DNA of 64,000 bases from an uncultured Subdoligranulum sp. (lineage in GTDB: Bacteria > Bacillota > Clostridia > Oscillospirales > Ruminococcaceae): assembly GCA_904374465.1 (NCBI GenBank), contig CAJFFY010000009.1, positions 62,001 to 126,000 of the forward strand. Reading direction: 5' to 3'. Position 1 is the first letter of the stretch. Each line of letters opens with the position of its first letter. The notes beneath the pieces are model-generated. The model had not been told where the DNA came from. It did no database searches and worked only from the letters and a program-made list of their open reading frames with translations. Below are positions 36,314 to 44,782 of the stretch, one piece after another. The position numbers and the translations under genes are program-made.

Positions 36314-38533
36314 TCAATCATCCTCCTTCTGTAAACCCAGTTCTTTCTGGCTCAGCTGGCTGCGGGCAATCTCCCGGTATTCGGGGCAGCTTTCCAGCAG
36401 CTGGGCGTGGGTGCCGATGCCCACCAGTCTGCCCTCGTCCAGCACCAGGATCTGGTTGGCATGCAGCACGGTGGAGATGCGCTGGGCCACAATGATCACC
36501 GTGGCATCCCCGGTCTGGGCCTTGAGGGCCCGGCGCAGCGCCACGTCGGTTTTGTAATCCAGCGCGGAGAAGCTGTCGTCAAACAGATAGATGCGCGGAT
36601 GTTTGGCGATGGCCCGGGCGATGGAGAGGCGCTGTTTCTGGCCGCCCGACACATTGGTGCCGCCCTGGGCAATGGGGCTTTGGAAACCCTCCGGCTTGGC
36701 CTGGATAAACTCGGTGGCCTGGGCGATGTCGGCGGCGGTGTGCACGTCCTCGTCGGTGATCTGGGGGCCGCCGAACTTCAGGTTGGAGTCGATGGTCCCG
36801 CTGAACAGCACCCCTTTCTGGGGCACATAGCCCAGCAGATCATGGAGGGTGTGCTGGGGCATATCCCGCACATCCACCCCGTCGATGGTCACCCGGCCGC
36901 CGGTGGCGTCATAGAACCGGGGAATCAGGTTGAGCAGGGTGGATTTGCCGCAGCCGGTGGAACCGATGATGGCCGTGGTCTGACCGGGCAGTGCCGTAAA
37001 GCTGATCTGCTCCAGGGCGTCATCGTCGGCACCGGGGTAGCGGAAGCTGACATTCTCAAACCGGACCACACCGGGCCACTTTTTGCGCTGCAGGGTCTTT
37101 TCGGCCACTTCCGGCGCCGGGTCATGGATGGTGGCCGGGGTGTGCAGCACCTCGTCGATACGGTCGGCGGCCACGCCTGCACGGGGCAGCATGACTGCCA
37201 CCATGGCCAGCATCAGGAAGGACATGACAATCTGCATGGTGTAGGTGATGAAGGCAATCATCTCGCCCACCTGCATGGTCCCCACATCCATGGCCTTGCC
37301 GCCGAACCAGACGATGAGCAGACTGGTGCCGTTCATGATCAGCGTCATGAAAGGCATCATACCGGCCATAGTGCGGTTGGTGAACAGCTGGGTCTGCATC
37401 AGTTCCCGGTTGGCCACATCAAACCGCTGTTCCTCAAACTTCTCGCGGCTGAAGGCGCGTACCGGCATGATACCGGTGAGGATTTCCCGGCTGACCAGGT
37501 TGAGCCGGTCCACCAGCGTCTGCATGAGTTTGAACTTGGGCATGGCAATCTTCATCAGTACACCGATGAGAATCAGCAGCGCCGCCACCGCCAGGAAGGT
37601 AATCCAGGTCAGGCCGGTGTCGCTGCGGGCCACATGGACGATGCCGCCGATGCCCAGAATGGGCGCGTAAGCCACCATCCGCAACAGGATGACGCAGACA
37701 AACTGCACCTGCTGGATGTCATTGGTGGTACGGGTGATGAGGGATGCGGTGGAAAATTGTTCAATCTCGGCATGGGAGAACCCGATCACCGCCGAGAAGG
37801 TCTCCCGACGCAAATCCCGGCCGATGGCAGCCGACACACGCGAAGCCAGGAAGCCCACCGCAATGGCCACCGCCACCATGACCAGCGTCAGACCCAACAT
37901 CCGGCCGCCCTCCTGCCAGAGATAATCCATCTGCACCTGGTGGGCAATGCCCTGGGCCTCATATTCCAGTGACACCAACAGCATGGCCTGGCTGGCCATG
38001 CTCTCGCTCACCGTGTCATCCACTGCGGCCATGGCCGTGGCCAGCCGCTGCTGCACGGCCTCCCGGCTGAAACCGGGAGTCTGGGCCATGGCGGCGAACT
38101 GGGCGGTCATCGCGTCCAGATCGGTCCAGGTGGGGGCTACCGTATCGGTGGTTTCCTGGGCGGCTGCCGCGTTCTGGGCCGCCGCCATATACAGGACAAT
38201 ATCCGGCGTGGTGAAGGCTTTTTCCAGTTCCGGCATGGCCGCTGTGGCTTCCCGGGCCAGGGTGCGCACACCGTTTTCGTCCGGTTCGCTGTACCACTGT
38301 TCGGCCAGAGCTGCGTCTTTTTCACTCATCAGCAGTTCCAGCGCCTGCAGGGTGGTATCCCGCACGGTTTCAGGCACTGTGCTTTGGATACCGCCCTGCT
38401 GGATGCCCATGTCCACGATCTTGCTGGTATAGTCGGGCAGGGACAGGTCGCAGTAGGCCTGCACCCCCAACAGCGCAAAGATCACCAGGCACACCGCCCA
38501 GTGGCGGGCCAGTTGTTTAAAAATCTTCCCCAT
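36314..38533 (-). CDS. ABC exporter half-transporter with large insertion in first loop
   Basis: 739 residues, about 150 longer than its partner. The extra length is a hydrophilic, Ala/Glu-rich insertion (about 45-220) between membrane helices 1 and 2, just after PDYTSKIVDMGIQQGG, which should face outside. The rest is a standard ABC exporter: Walker A GSTGCGKST near 525, signature NVSGGQKQ, Walker B IYLFDDSFSALD, where Asp replaces the catalytic Glu after Walker B, while the partner has the canonical LDEATS. One degenerate ATP site is typical of heterodimeric exporters. ATG 38533 has AAGGAGG nine bases upstream; it overlaps marR by 17 bases. Confidence 0.93.
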   Translation of the reverse strand: MGKIFKQLARHWAVCLVIFALLGVQAYCDLSLPDYTSKIVDMGIQQGGIQSTVPETVRDTTLQALELLMSEKDAALAEQWYSEPDENGVRTLAREATAAMPELEKAFTTPDIVLYMAAAQNAAAAQETTDTVAPTWTDLDAMTAQFAAMAQTPGFSREAVQQRLATAMAAVDDTVSESMASQAMLLVSLEYEAQGIAHQVQMDYLWQEGGRMLGLTLVMVAVAIAVGFLASRVSAAIGRDLRRETFSAVIGFSHAEIEQFSTASLITRTTNDIQQVQFVCVILLRMVAYAPILGIGGIVHVARSDTGLTWITFLAVAALLILIGVLMKIAMPKFKLMQTLVDRLNLVSREILTGIMPVRAFSREKFEEQRFDVANRELMQTQLFTNRTMAGMMPFMTLIMNGTSLLIVWFGGKAMDVGTMQVGEMIAFITYTMQIVMSFLMLAMVAVMLPRAGVAADRIDEVLHTPATIHDPAPEVAEKTLQRKKWPGVVRFENVSFRYPGADDDALEQISFTALPGQTTAIIGSTGCGKSTLLNLIPRFYDATGGRVTIDGVDVRDMPQHTLHDLLGYVPQKGVLFSGTIDSNLKFGGPQITDEDVHTAADIAQATEFIQAKPEGFQSPIAQGGTNVSGGQKQRLSIARAIAKHPRIYLFDDSFSALDYKTDVALRRALKAQTGDATVIIVAQRISTVLHANQILVLDEGRLVGIGTHAQLLESCPEYREIARSQLSQKELGLQKEDD

Positions 38534-39032
38534 AGTCGGGATCCTCCTTTGTGTGGGCCGCCTTCTGGGTGGCCGCCGTCTCCGCCTCCAGCGCCGCCAG
38601 AAGCACATCGCGCAGCTCCCCCATCCGGGCCAGCTGTTCGGGTTCCAGCCGGGCCATGACCCGGGCAAAATAGGCATTGAGCGATGCCTCACACGCCTGT
38701 ATGGCCTGCTGCCCTGCCGGTGTGATACGCACCAGCGTCTTGCGGCGGTCGTGGGGATCGGTCTGACGCTCGGCCATGCCGTCCTGTTCCAGCAGCCGCA
38801 GGGCCCGGGACACCGCCGGCAGCGGCTTTTTGGCGGCCCGCGCCAGATCGCTCACATAAATGGTCCCCTCTTTGCCATATTGCTCGATGGCGAACTGCAG
38901 CCGTTCCAGCATGCCGAACCGGCATTTGGGCGCATCGGCCAGCGCAGCCCGGACGCCCCGGGCCGATGCCTCCCGCAGGCGCCCTATATAATGGATCAGC
39001 CCACGCAGCTCAAAGGCAACTTCTTCTGCCAC
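38517..39032 (-). CDS. MarR-family transcriptional regulator
   Basis: 171 residues with a winged helix-turn-helix: IYVSDLARAAKKPLPAVSRALRLLEQDGMAERQTDPHDRRKTLVRIT, of which the recognition helix is PLPAVSRALRLLE and the wing DPHDRRKT. MarR proteins usually repress their own operon and release DNA when a small molecule binds. Here it leads an operon with two ABC genes, and a palindrome and direct repeats lie across its promoter. AAGGAGG lies six bases before the start. Confidence 0.92.
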   Translation of the reverse strand: MAEEVAFELRGLIHYIGRLREASARGVRAALADAPKCRFGMLERLQFAIEQYGKEGTIYVSDLARAAKKPLPAVSRALRLLEQDGMAERQTDPHDRRKTLVRITPAGQQAIQACEASLNAYFARVMARLEPEQLARMGELRDVLLAALEAETAATQKAAHTKEDPDYGEDF

Positions 39033-39053
39033 AGCATTTCCTCCTTTTAATAC

Positions 39054-39119
39054 TTAACATATGACAACTATTAACGAATGACAATATTATACCCTCTTGC
39101 CGCACAGTGCAAGAGGGTA
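39054..39119 (-). promoter_or_regulatory. marR operon promoter with operator-like repeats
   Basis: -10 TATAAT at 39086-39091 on the minus strand; the -35 is weak (TTGCAC, 15 bases away). An 11-base perfect inverted repeat TACCCTCTTGC / GCAAGAGGGTA (39090-39119, eight-base spacer) covers the -35 region. Downstream of the -10 lie two direct repeats, TTAACATATGACAA (39054-39067) and TTAACGAATGACAA (39071-39084), 17 bases apart, which would block elongation if bound. Likely MarR sites, by inference. Confidence 0.6.
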
Positions 39120-39159
39120 TGCCCATTGTTTGCGAAAAATTCATAATTACTTCCGGAAA

Positions 39160-39247
39160 ACACAAAAGCCCGCAGTTACCTGCGGGCTTTTGTGCATAGA
39201 GGGGTGGGAAAGTATATAAAGGTCAGAGAATGTCTTGATTGATAACG
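39160..39247 (-). ncRNA. small RNA of about 85 nt with C-rich loop (candidate)
   Basis: A strong minus-strand promoter (39254-39281) is followed after about 55 bases by a 15-pair terminator hairpin (39161-39194) and TTTTCC. No ORF with a ribosome site fits between. The unpaired part contains CTTTCCCACCCCTC, complementary to G-rich ribosome sites, like the C-rich motifs of many Gram-positive regulatory RNAs. It lies between marR and the divergent Lrp gene. Confidence 0.6.
39161..39194. terminator. 15-pair terminator hairpin, symmetrical
   Basis: CACAAAAGCCCGCAG / CTGCGGGCTTTTGTG with loop TTAC (GTAA, a GNRA loop, on the minus strand). No protein gene on either strand ends here, which points to the small RNA as its transcript. 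Confidence 0.85.
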
Positions 39248-39253
39248 GTTATT

Positions 39254-39281
39254 ATTATAGCTTTTTTTCTTAATTTGTCAA
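39254..39281 (-). promoter_or_regulatory. promoter of the candidate small RNA
   Basis: TTGACA (39276-39281), 16 bases, TATAAT (39254-39259) on the minus strand: both boxes perfect. No protein-coding gene follows before the terminator. Confidence 0.8.
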
Positions 39282-39290
39282 ACGCCGCCC

Positions 39291-39319
39291 TTGTATTTTG
39301 TTTTTCAAAATATTATAAT
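39291..39319 (+). promoter_or_regulatory. promoter of the Lrp-type regulator operon
   Basis: TTGTAT (39291-39296), 17 bases, TATAAT (39314-39319). It stands back to back with the small-RNA promoter, with only nine bases between the two -35 boxes. The leader downstream contains an inverted repeat TGCCAAAA / TTTTGGCA (39352-39384), a possible autoregulatory site. Confidence 0.7.
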
Positions 39320-39460
39320 GTTTCCAGAAATGCTTAATAAAATTTAGTTTATGCCAAAAAAAGCATACTTTTTCGCTTTTGGCAAACCGCACAACGGCAC
39401 TTTTCTTCATTTTATTTTTTTGTGCGCATTATACAAAAAGAAAACGAGGTAAAACACTTC

Positions 39461-39892
39461 ATGGATGATCTGGACCATAAAATTTTGCAGCTCCTGGGTG
39501 AAAATGCACGTATGCCCGTCAAAGATATTGCCCAACGCGTCAGCCTGACCAGTCCCGCCGTCTCCAGCCGCATCCACCGTCTGGAGCAGGAAGGCATCAT
39601 CGGCGGCTACACGGTGGTGCTGCGCAACCCCGGTGCTCCGGCCCGGGTAGAAGCGCTGATCTCGGTGCTGGTGGACGCCGCCACCCGGGCCAGTTTTCTG
39701 GCCATGATCGAGCAGGAGCCCCAGGTTTTGCAGTGCTTCCGGGTGACGGGCAGCTACAACTTTATTGTAAAGGTGAGTTGCACCGACATCGACGCCCTGG
39801 AACATCTGCTGACCAAGATGCAAAAGCTGGGCTCCACCAACACCCAAATCATACTCAACACCCAGTTGGACCGCAATCTGGCCCTGGACTAA
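39461..39892 (+). CDS. Lrp/AsnC-family transcriptional regulator
   Basis: 143 residues: an N-terminal helix-turn-helix (DHKILQLLGENARMPVKDIA, VSLTSPAVSSRIHRLEQEGII) and a C-terminal RAM ligand-binding domain (VEALISVLVDAA, VLQCFRVTGSYNFIVKV). Members sense amino acids and often control themselves and transport genes. The start is ATG 39461 with GAGG 11 bases upstream; an upstream in-frame start has none. It is followed closely by a membrane protein and a glycosyltransferase, whose link to it is unclear. Confidence 0.92.
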   Translation: MDDLDHKILQLLGENARMPVKDIAQRVSLTSPAVSSRIHRLEQEGIIGGYTVVLRNPGAPARVEALISVLVDAATRASFLAMIEQEPQVLQCFRVTGSYNFIVKVSCTDIDALEHLLTKMQKLGSTNTQIILNTQLDRNLALD

Positions 39893-39905
39893 CGGAGGTA
39901 TCCCC

Positions 39906-40295
39906 ATGCGTTACTGCAAAAATTGCGGGCTGCTGGCGCCCTTGGATGCAGACCATTGTCCCCAGTGCGGCGCCCCACTGCCCGAGCCTTGTACACCGCA
40001 GAACCGCAAACCGACCGGTCCCCGGTACGAGGACCGCTGCCCCGCCGAGGTTCCGGCCCTGTCGGAAGGGGCCACGCTGGCCGCCCTGCTGCTCTTCGCC
40101 ATTCCGGTGGCGGGCTTCATCCTGTCGCTGGCCTGGAGTTTCGGTTTTACCCGCAACCCGGCCCGACGCCGCCTGGCCCAGGCCTGGCTGATCCGCACAC
40201 TGATCGTGGCGGTGCTGGTGGCCCTGGTCTGTCTGGTGCTGGCGCTGAATTCCGCCCTGGCCCTGGCCGCCCCCCACTACTATTACGCCTTCTGA
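39906..40295 (+). CDS. zinc-ribbon membrane protein of unknown function
   Basis: 129 residues. The N-terminus is a zinc ribbon (CKNCG at 4-8, CPQCG at 18-22), then a Pro-rich linker and two membrane helices (about 56-78 and 95-120), ending HYYYAF. Such zinc-ribbon-plus-two-helix proteins are common in Clostridia, without known role. AACGGAGG precedes the start, 13 bases after the Lrp gene; the GT2 gene follows 16 bases later. Confidence 0.8.
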   Translation: MRYCKNCGLLAPLDADHCPQCGAPLPEPCTPQNRKPTGPRYEDRCPAEVPALSEGATLAALLLFAIPVAGFILSLAWSFGFTRNPARRRLAQAWLIRTLIVAVLVALVCLVLALNSALALAAPHYYYAF

Positions 40296-40311
40296 CGGAC
40301 AAGGAGAAACG

Positions 40312-41301
40312 ATGAAAGCCTCTGTAATCATCCCCAACCTCAACGGCGCCGGCTGGCTGCGGGATTCCATCGAATCCATCTGGGCCCAGACCGAGCAGGA
40401 CTTTGAGCTGATCGTCATCGACAACGGATCCACCGACGAAAGCCGGGAGATCGCCCGCAGCTACCGTGGCCACGACCGCTACACCCTCATCGAAAACGAC
40501 ACCAACACCGGTTTTTCCCACGCCGTCAACCAGGGCATTGCCATCGCCCGGGGTGAGTATGTGGCGCTCTTCAACAACGACGCCTTTGCCGAACCGGACT
40601 GGCTGGCCGAACTGCTGAAAACCGCCGACGCCGACCCGCGCATCTTTGCGGTGAGCAGCCTGATGCTGCGCTATTACGAGCCGGAACTGGCCGACGATGC
40701 CGGGGATTATGTGACGCTGCTGGGGTTTGCCTGCAAACGGGGCGACGGCCTCAAAGCCAGCCGGTACACCAAGCCCTGCCGGGTGTTCAGTGCCTGCGGC
40801 GGCGCGGCGCTCTACCGCAAATCCATCCTGGACGAGATCGGCGTCTTTGACGAGCTGTTCTTCGCCTACTACGAAGACGTGGACCTGTCCTGGCGGGCCA
40901 ACAACTTCGGTTATAAAAACGTCTACTGCCCCACCGCCCGCTGCCGTCACATCTGCGGCGCCACCACCGGCGCCGTGCGCTACAACCCCTTCAAGAGCAT
41001 TCAGAGCGGCCGCAACAGCATTCTGCTGCCCTACAAGAACCAGCCGCTGCTGATGCTGGTGCTGAACTTTATCCCCATGCTGCTGGGCTATCTGCTCAAA
41101 GTCGTCATGTTCCGCTTCCGGGGCTTTGGCGGCGACTACGCCAAGGGCTTTGCCGAAGCCAAAGTGGCCCTGCCCAAACTGCACAAGCCGCCCTTCCGCT
41201 GGCGCAACCTGCCCAACTATGTGTGGGTGGAATGCAGCCTGATCGTAGGAGTGTTCCAGTACATTGTCTATCGCGTCCAGCGGGCGTTGAAAATCACCTG
41301 A
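40312..41301 (+). CDS. glycosyltransferase family 2
   Basis: 329 residues with a GT-A fold: SVIIPNLNGAGWLRDSIESI at the start, VIDNGSTDES, TGFSHAVNQGI, ALFNNDAFAEPDWL (metal-binding acidic motif), then FDELFFAYYEDVDLSWR (catalytic ED motif). A C-terminal hydrophobic stretch (about 240-265) may sit on the membrane. This is the rhamnosyltransferase-like branch that acts on lipid-linked sugars. It faces the minus-strand glycan operon and shares a terminator with it. Confidence 0.92.
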   Translation: MKASVIIPNLNGAGWLRDSIESIWAQTEQDFELIVIDNGSTDESREIARSYRGHDRYTLIENDTNTGFSHAVNQGIAIARGEYVALFNNDAFAEPDWLAELLKTADADPRIFAVSSLMLRYYEPELADDAGDYVTLLGFACKRGDGLKASRYTKPCRVFSACGGAALYRKSILDEIGVFDELFFAYYEDVDLSWRANNFGYKNVYCPTARCRHICGATTGAVRYNPFKSIQSGRNSILLPYKNQPLLMLVLNFIPMLLGYLLKVVMFRFRGFGGDYAKGFAEAKVALPKLHKPPFRWRNLPNYVWVECSLIVGVFQYIVYRVQRALKIT

Positions 41302-41305
41302 AAAG

Positions 41306-41335
41306 AAAAATCCACCCCGGCGGGGTGGATTTTTT
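41306..41335. terminator. bidirectional terminator between GT2 and the glycan operon
   Basis: Perfect 13-pair stem AAAAATCCACCCC / GGGGTGGATTTTT, loop GGC. A and T tracts on both sides let it end transcripts from both strands. Confidence 0.9.
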
Positions 41336-41339
41336 GCGT

Positions 41340-42005
41340 TTATGCAGTTTTGCGGCGCAGCGCCCGCCAGACGGCCCGCAGCCAGCTGAGGGCCGCCGCC
41401 GCCAGCGCCGGGTAGAGCACCAGGCAGAAAGCCTGATACCAGGAGGGCACAAAGTACTGCCACGCAGCCGGCAGGCTGTCGGCCGCATTAAGCGTGATTG
41501 TTCCCGGGGCAAAGGTCATTTGCACCGTTTTGTTTTCGTCCGGGCTGCAGGGGTCCAGCCGCAGGGCCACGATGGTGGTGCGGGGCAGCGTGTAGAGATA
41601 CCGCCCGTCCCCCAGGGCCTGGGGGAAGACCCGCCGGTCCTGGCTGTAATCCTCCCCCACTTTGGTGGTGTAGTACAGGCACATTTCGCGGGCGTCGCCC
41701 TCAAAGGTCACCGTATAGCTGAGCGTGCGCACCACCATGCCGGACACATCCTCCAGAATCAACTGGGGGTCACCGTCGGTGGTGGTGAGGACGGCACTTT
41801 CCGCGGTGCTGCCGGCATCGGTGATCCCGGCCAGCTGCCATTCGGTCACGGGAATGTCCGCCTCGTACATGGTACCGGCGCTGCGGGCCAGGGCGTCACT
41901 GCCCCAGTGCACCGCGCCCAGCACCAACCAGAGTGCCACCGCCACCAGGTAACAGGTCAGCGGCAGGGCTCCCCGGCGGGAAAACCAGTGTTGCAGTGTT
42001 TTCAT
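41340..42005 (-). CDS. small membrane-anchored partner protein, cassette B
   Basis: 221 residues: an N-terminal membrane helix (about 14-34), an outside domain of some 150 residues rich in beta-prone stretches (LTTTDGDPQLILEDVSG, LYTLPRTTIVALRLDP), and a second helix (about 188-208) followed by an Arg-rich tail. No known family recognised. It resembles the protein at 44114-44782 in length, layout and places such as CLYYTTKVGEDYSQDR versus ALYYLLPGQTDYSETQ, so the two are paralogues. It overlaps the upstream large gene by four bases (ATGA); its ribosome site lies in a small hairpin (GAGGTG-AC-CACCTC). Confidence 0.75.
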   Translation of the reverse strand: MKTLQHWFSRRGALPLTCYLVAVALWLVLGAVHWGSDALARSAGTMYEADIPVTEWQLAGITDAGSTAESAVLTTTDGDPQLILEDVSGMVVRTLSYTVTFEGDAREMCLYYTTKVGEDYSQDRRVFPQALGDGRYLYTLPRTTIVALRLDPCSPDENKTVQMTFAPGTITLNAADSLPAAWQYFVPSWYQAFCLVLYPALAAAALSWLRAVWRALRRKTA

Positions 42006-44092
42006 GAGGTGGTCACCTCCATCTGGATGGGCGCAAAGCCCGCATCGGTTACCCGGTAGAGCAGCGTCTGCCCCGAAAGGGCGGCTTCCAGTTTATCGGT
42101 GAAGAGATCGGCATAGCTTTGCACAAAAATATCGTCAATCGTCTGCAGATACAGCACCGTACAGCCGTTGCCCCGGACGATGTCGTCCAGTTCCTCCGCC
42201 GTAAAACCATGGTAATAGTAGTTTTTGGGACCTTCCTCCTCCGGTTTCAGCTCGGGGAGGCCCAGTTCCCCGCCGCCGCCGATCATCTCGGACACAATGC
42301 CCGAGTAATCCACCAGAATGGGGTAAAAATCAAATACCGCCGAGAACCAGGCTTCGCCGTTGTCCCCCTGGCTGACAAAGAAGACGCGGTCCTCCCGGGT
42401 CAGATAGCTGCAGACCTGGTCCGCCTCGGCCCGGACGGCTTTGCGGTCGGCAAATTCGCTGTCGGCAAAGCCCAACACGCTGAGCTGGGGCAGCACCAGC
42501 TGGCTTTGCCGGGCCAGCATGGCCACCGCCAGCAGCAGCACCACGCCCTGCCCGGCCAGACCCCAGCGGGAGGTGTACCGGGTGGAGACCAACACCGCCG
42601 TGGGGCCGTCCTTTTCCGCCAGCGTTTTCTGCCGGACGACGATCTGGGGCAGCAGCGCAGTGACCAGGCAGCCCAATGCCATGAGGAACCAGCCGATGTA
42701 ATAGCTGTAGATGTACCGGTTGTAGTCGGTGAGTGCTTCGGCCTGGAAGGGCTTGAAGATAAACCCGTAGCTGAGGGCCAGCATCAGGTTGTAGCCCACA
42801 AAGCAGAGGGTGGACAGCACCGCCATGGCGGCAATGCGCCCGCGCAGCCGCCAGCCGGCAGCCACCGCAAACGCCACCACGAAGACCAGCAGAATCAGCA
42901 CCACCACATTGCGGCCCTGACCGATCATGCTGAGTTTGCCGTCCGACGTCCAGAACTGGTGCCCCATATCGGCCATGGCCTGCAAAAACTGGGGACGCCG
43001 CTCTTCAAAAAAGCCTTCCACCGGCCGGCCCAGCAGGATTTTGACGCCGTTAACCACCACCTGCCCCAGCGAGGCGGTGGTTTCGCCCACGCCGCCGGAG
43101 TCGCTGTTGCGGGCTACCAGCCAGCCCACATACCGGGTATTCCACAGGTAATAGACGGCCATGGGCGCGGCAAAGCAGGCCGCCGCAAATCCGGTGCGGC
43201 GGGCAAGGCCCTGTCTGAACGGACCGTCGCAGAAAAACCAGGCATCCACGGCGACGAGTCCCGCCGCCGCCAGGCTCAGCACAAAGTCGTTGGCCTTGAG
43301 GTTGGCTGCCAGCGCCAGCACCGGCAGCACGGCCCAACGGGGACCATTGGTCTGGCGCAGCGCCATCCACAGAGCCACCGCCCCGCCAAACACCAGGCCC
43401 GCCGGCACGTCGCCGTAGGCGGTCAGGTAGGTATCGGCCAGATAGATCGTGTGGTTGTAGATGGTAAAGAAGAAGGGGGTGCACCACAGCACGGCGGCCA
43501 GCGGCACCGCCACCCGCCATTTGTGCCAGGGCAGGGCGCCGAGTACCGCCGCAAAGCAGGCAAAATACAGCGCGTCGTAGGCCAGGTAGATTTTCCAGTC
43601 GGCGTAGGAACCGAGGAACTGGAAGAAATAGCTGAGCAGCGGCAGCCCGGGGTTCTGGGTCACCGCCCAGGGGGTGCCCAGGGTGGCGGTGGCATAGAGG
43701 CTGTTGTCCACCTTGGTGACCTTGACGGCGGTGGCCCAGAGGTTCAGTTCATCAAAGCCGGTGGCCATGGGCTGGCGGATGGAAAAATAGATAGCAAAGA
43801 CCACCGTCATCCCCCAGAAGAACATACTGCCCGGGGTGAACAGCGCCTTCCAGTCCGGCTTCCGGCCTTTGCGGGGCCAGAAGGCCCCGACACACGCCAC
43901 CACACCCAGCAGGTAGAGTGCCCAGGCCGCCGGGTAGAGCACCCCGGCCATACCTGCCAGCGTCAGCACCGCCACAACAATCGACAAGGCGGTCAAGGGT
44001 GCCAAAGCGGCCGGCACCCGGGCCTTGAGCGTCAGTGCCGCGCAGAAGAAAAACAGCACCACCACAGCTGTCAATACGCAGAGCAGGTCCAT
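42002..44092 (-). CDS. large GT-C-like membrane protein, cassette B
   Basis: 696 residues with about a dozen membrane helices and a C-terminal outside domain of some 170 residues. After the third or fourth helix an outside loop contains GFDELNLWATAVK, resembling the Asp-Glu motif of GT-C lipid-phosphosugar glycosyltransferases. The C-terminal domain has DRVFFVSQGDNGEAW and NGCTVLYLQTIDD. The protein at 44782-46776 has the same layout (WDEFTAWGLAPKMV; DRVLVLSQGDDATRW), so they are paralogues. AAGGAG precedes the ATG by six bases. Probable role: adding or polymerising sugars of a surface glycan; acceptor unknown. Confidence 0.8.
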   Translation of the reverse strand: MDLLCVLTAVVVLFFFCAALTLKARVPAALAPLTALSIVVAVLTLAGMAGVLYPAAWALYLLGVVACVGAFWPRKGRKPDWKALFTPGSMFFWGMTVVFAIYFSIRQPMATGFDELNLWATAVKVTKVDNSLYATATLGTPWAVTQNPGLPLLSYFFQFLGSYADWKIYLAYDALYFACFAAVLGALPWHKWRVAVPLAAVLWCTPFFFTIYNHTIYLADTYLTAYGDVPAGLVFGGAVALWMALRQTNGPRWAVLPVLALAANLKANDFVLSLAAAGLVAVDAWFFCDGPFRQGLARRTGFAAACFAAPMAVYYLWNTRYVGWLVARNSDSGGVGETTASLGQVVVNGVKILLGRPVEGFFEERRPQFLQAMADMGHQFWTSDGKLSMIGQGRNVVVLILLVFVVAFAVAAGWRLRGRIAAMAVLSTLCFVGYNLMLALSYGFIFKPFQAEALTDYNRYIYSYYIGWFLMALGCLVTALLPQIVVRQKTLAEKDGPTAVLVSTRYTSRWGLAGQGVVLLLAVAMLARQSQLVLPQLSVLGFADSEFADRKAVRAEADQVCSYLTREDRVFFVSQGDNGEAWFSAVFDFYPILVDYSGIVSEMIGGGGELGLPELKPEEEGPKNYYYHGFTAEELDDIVRGNGCTVLYLQTIDDIFVQSYADLFTDKLEAALSGQTLLYRVTDAGFAPIQMEVTTS

Positions 44093-44113
44093 AGATTTCT
44101 CCTTCGTGTTTTG

Positions 44114-44782
44114 TCAGTCCTGAGGCTCCTCCTTGTCAAAGAAGGAAAGTATCAGCGCCGCGGCAGCCGCCGCCAGCGCCGGGACGAAGAGCAGCACCAG
44201 CCACTGTCCCCCGCTGAGCAGGAACCGGTCATACCAGGGGGTGGCGGGGTTCAGCTCGATGCCGGTGAACAGCGTGGGCACACCGCCCACACTGTCGGGG
44301 TCGATGCGCAGGCCGGTGACCCAGCGCCCGCCCAGATCAAAAGTATAAACGCCCGTATCGGTCACGTTGGCATAGACCTTTTGGGTTTCGCTGTAATCGG
44401 TCTGGCCGGGCAGCAGATAGTAGAGCGCCACCCCTCCGGGGGGCAGCCGGTGCCCGGCGTAAAGCCGCACTGTCTCGATATAGCCCTGCCCCTGCCAGTA
44501 GATATGGGGATCGCTGTCGGTGGAAAGATACCAGTCGGGATCGTCGTCGGGCGGGGTCCACCACTGGTTGGAGCTGTAGGGGGCAAAGCTTTCGGTCACC
44601 AGGTCGGCCGGGGCCACCGTCTGCCGGGGCATCTCCCCCTTGAGCTTATAATTGAGCATAATTGCGCTGCCCACCAGCCCCTGCACCAGCCACAGCACCA
44701 GGGCCAGCAGGTAGGCCAGCAGCAACAGCTGCCGGGGACGGAACAGCGGGCGCTTGATTTCCGGCAAGGGTTTTCCCATCAT
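44114..44782 (-). CDS. small membrane-anchored partner protein, cassette A
   Basis: 222 residues: Lys/Arg/Pro-rich start, membrane helix (about 19-40), outside domain with VYANVTDTGVYTFDLGGRWVTGLRIDP, second helix (about 192-214), short acidic tail. Paralogue of the protein at 41340-42005. ATG 44782 has AGGAGG seven bases upstream and overlaps the stop of the large gene by one base (TGATG), so the pair is translated together. No family recognised. Confidence 0.75.
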   Translation of the reverse strand: MMGKPLPEIKRPLFRPRQLLLLAYLLALVLWLVQGLVGSAIMLNYKLKGEMPRQTVAPADLVTESFAPYSSNQWWTPPDDDPDWYLSTDSDPHIYWQGQGYIETVRLYAGHRLPPGGVALYYLLPGQTDYSETQKVYANVTDTGVYTFDLGGRWVTGLRIDPDSVGGVPTLFTGIELNPATPWYDRFLLSGGQWLVLLFVPALAAAAAALILSFFDKEEPQD

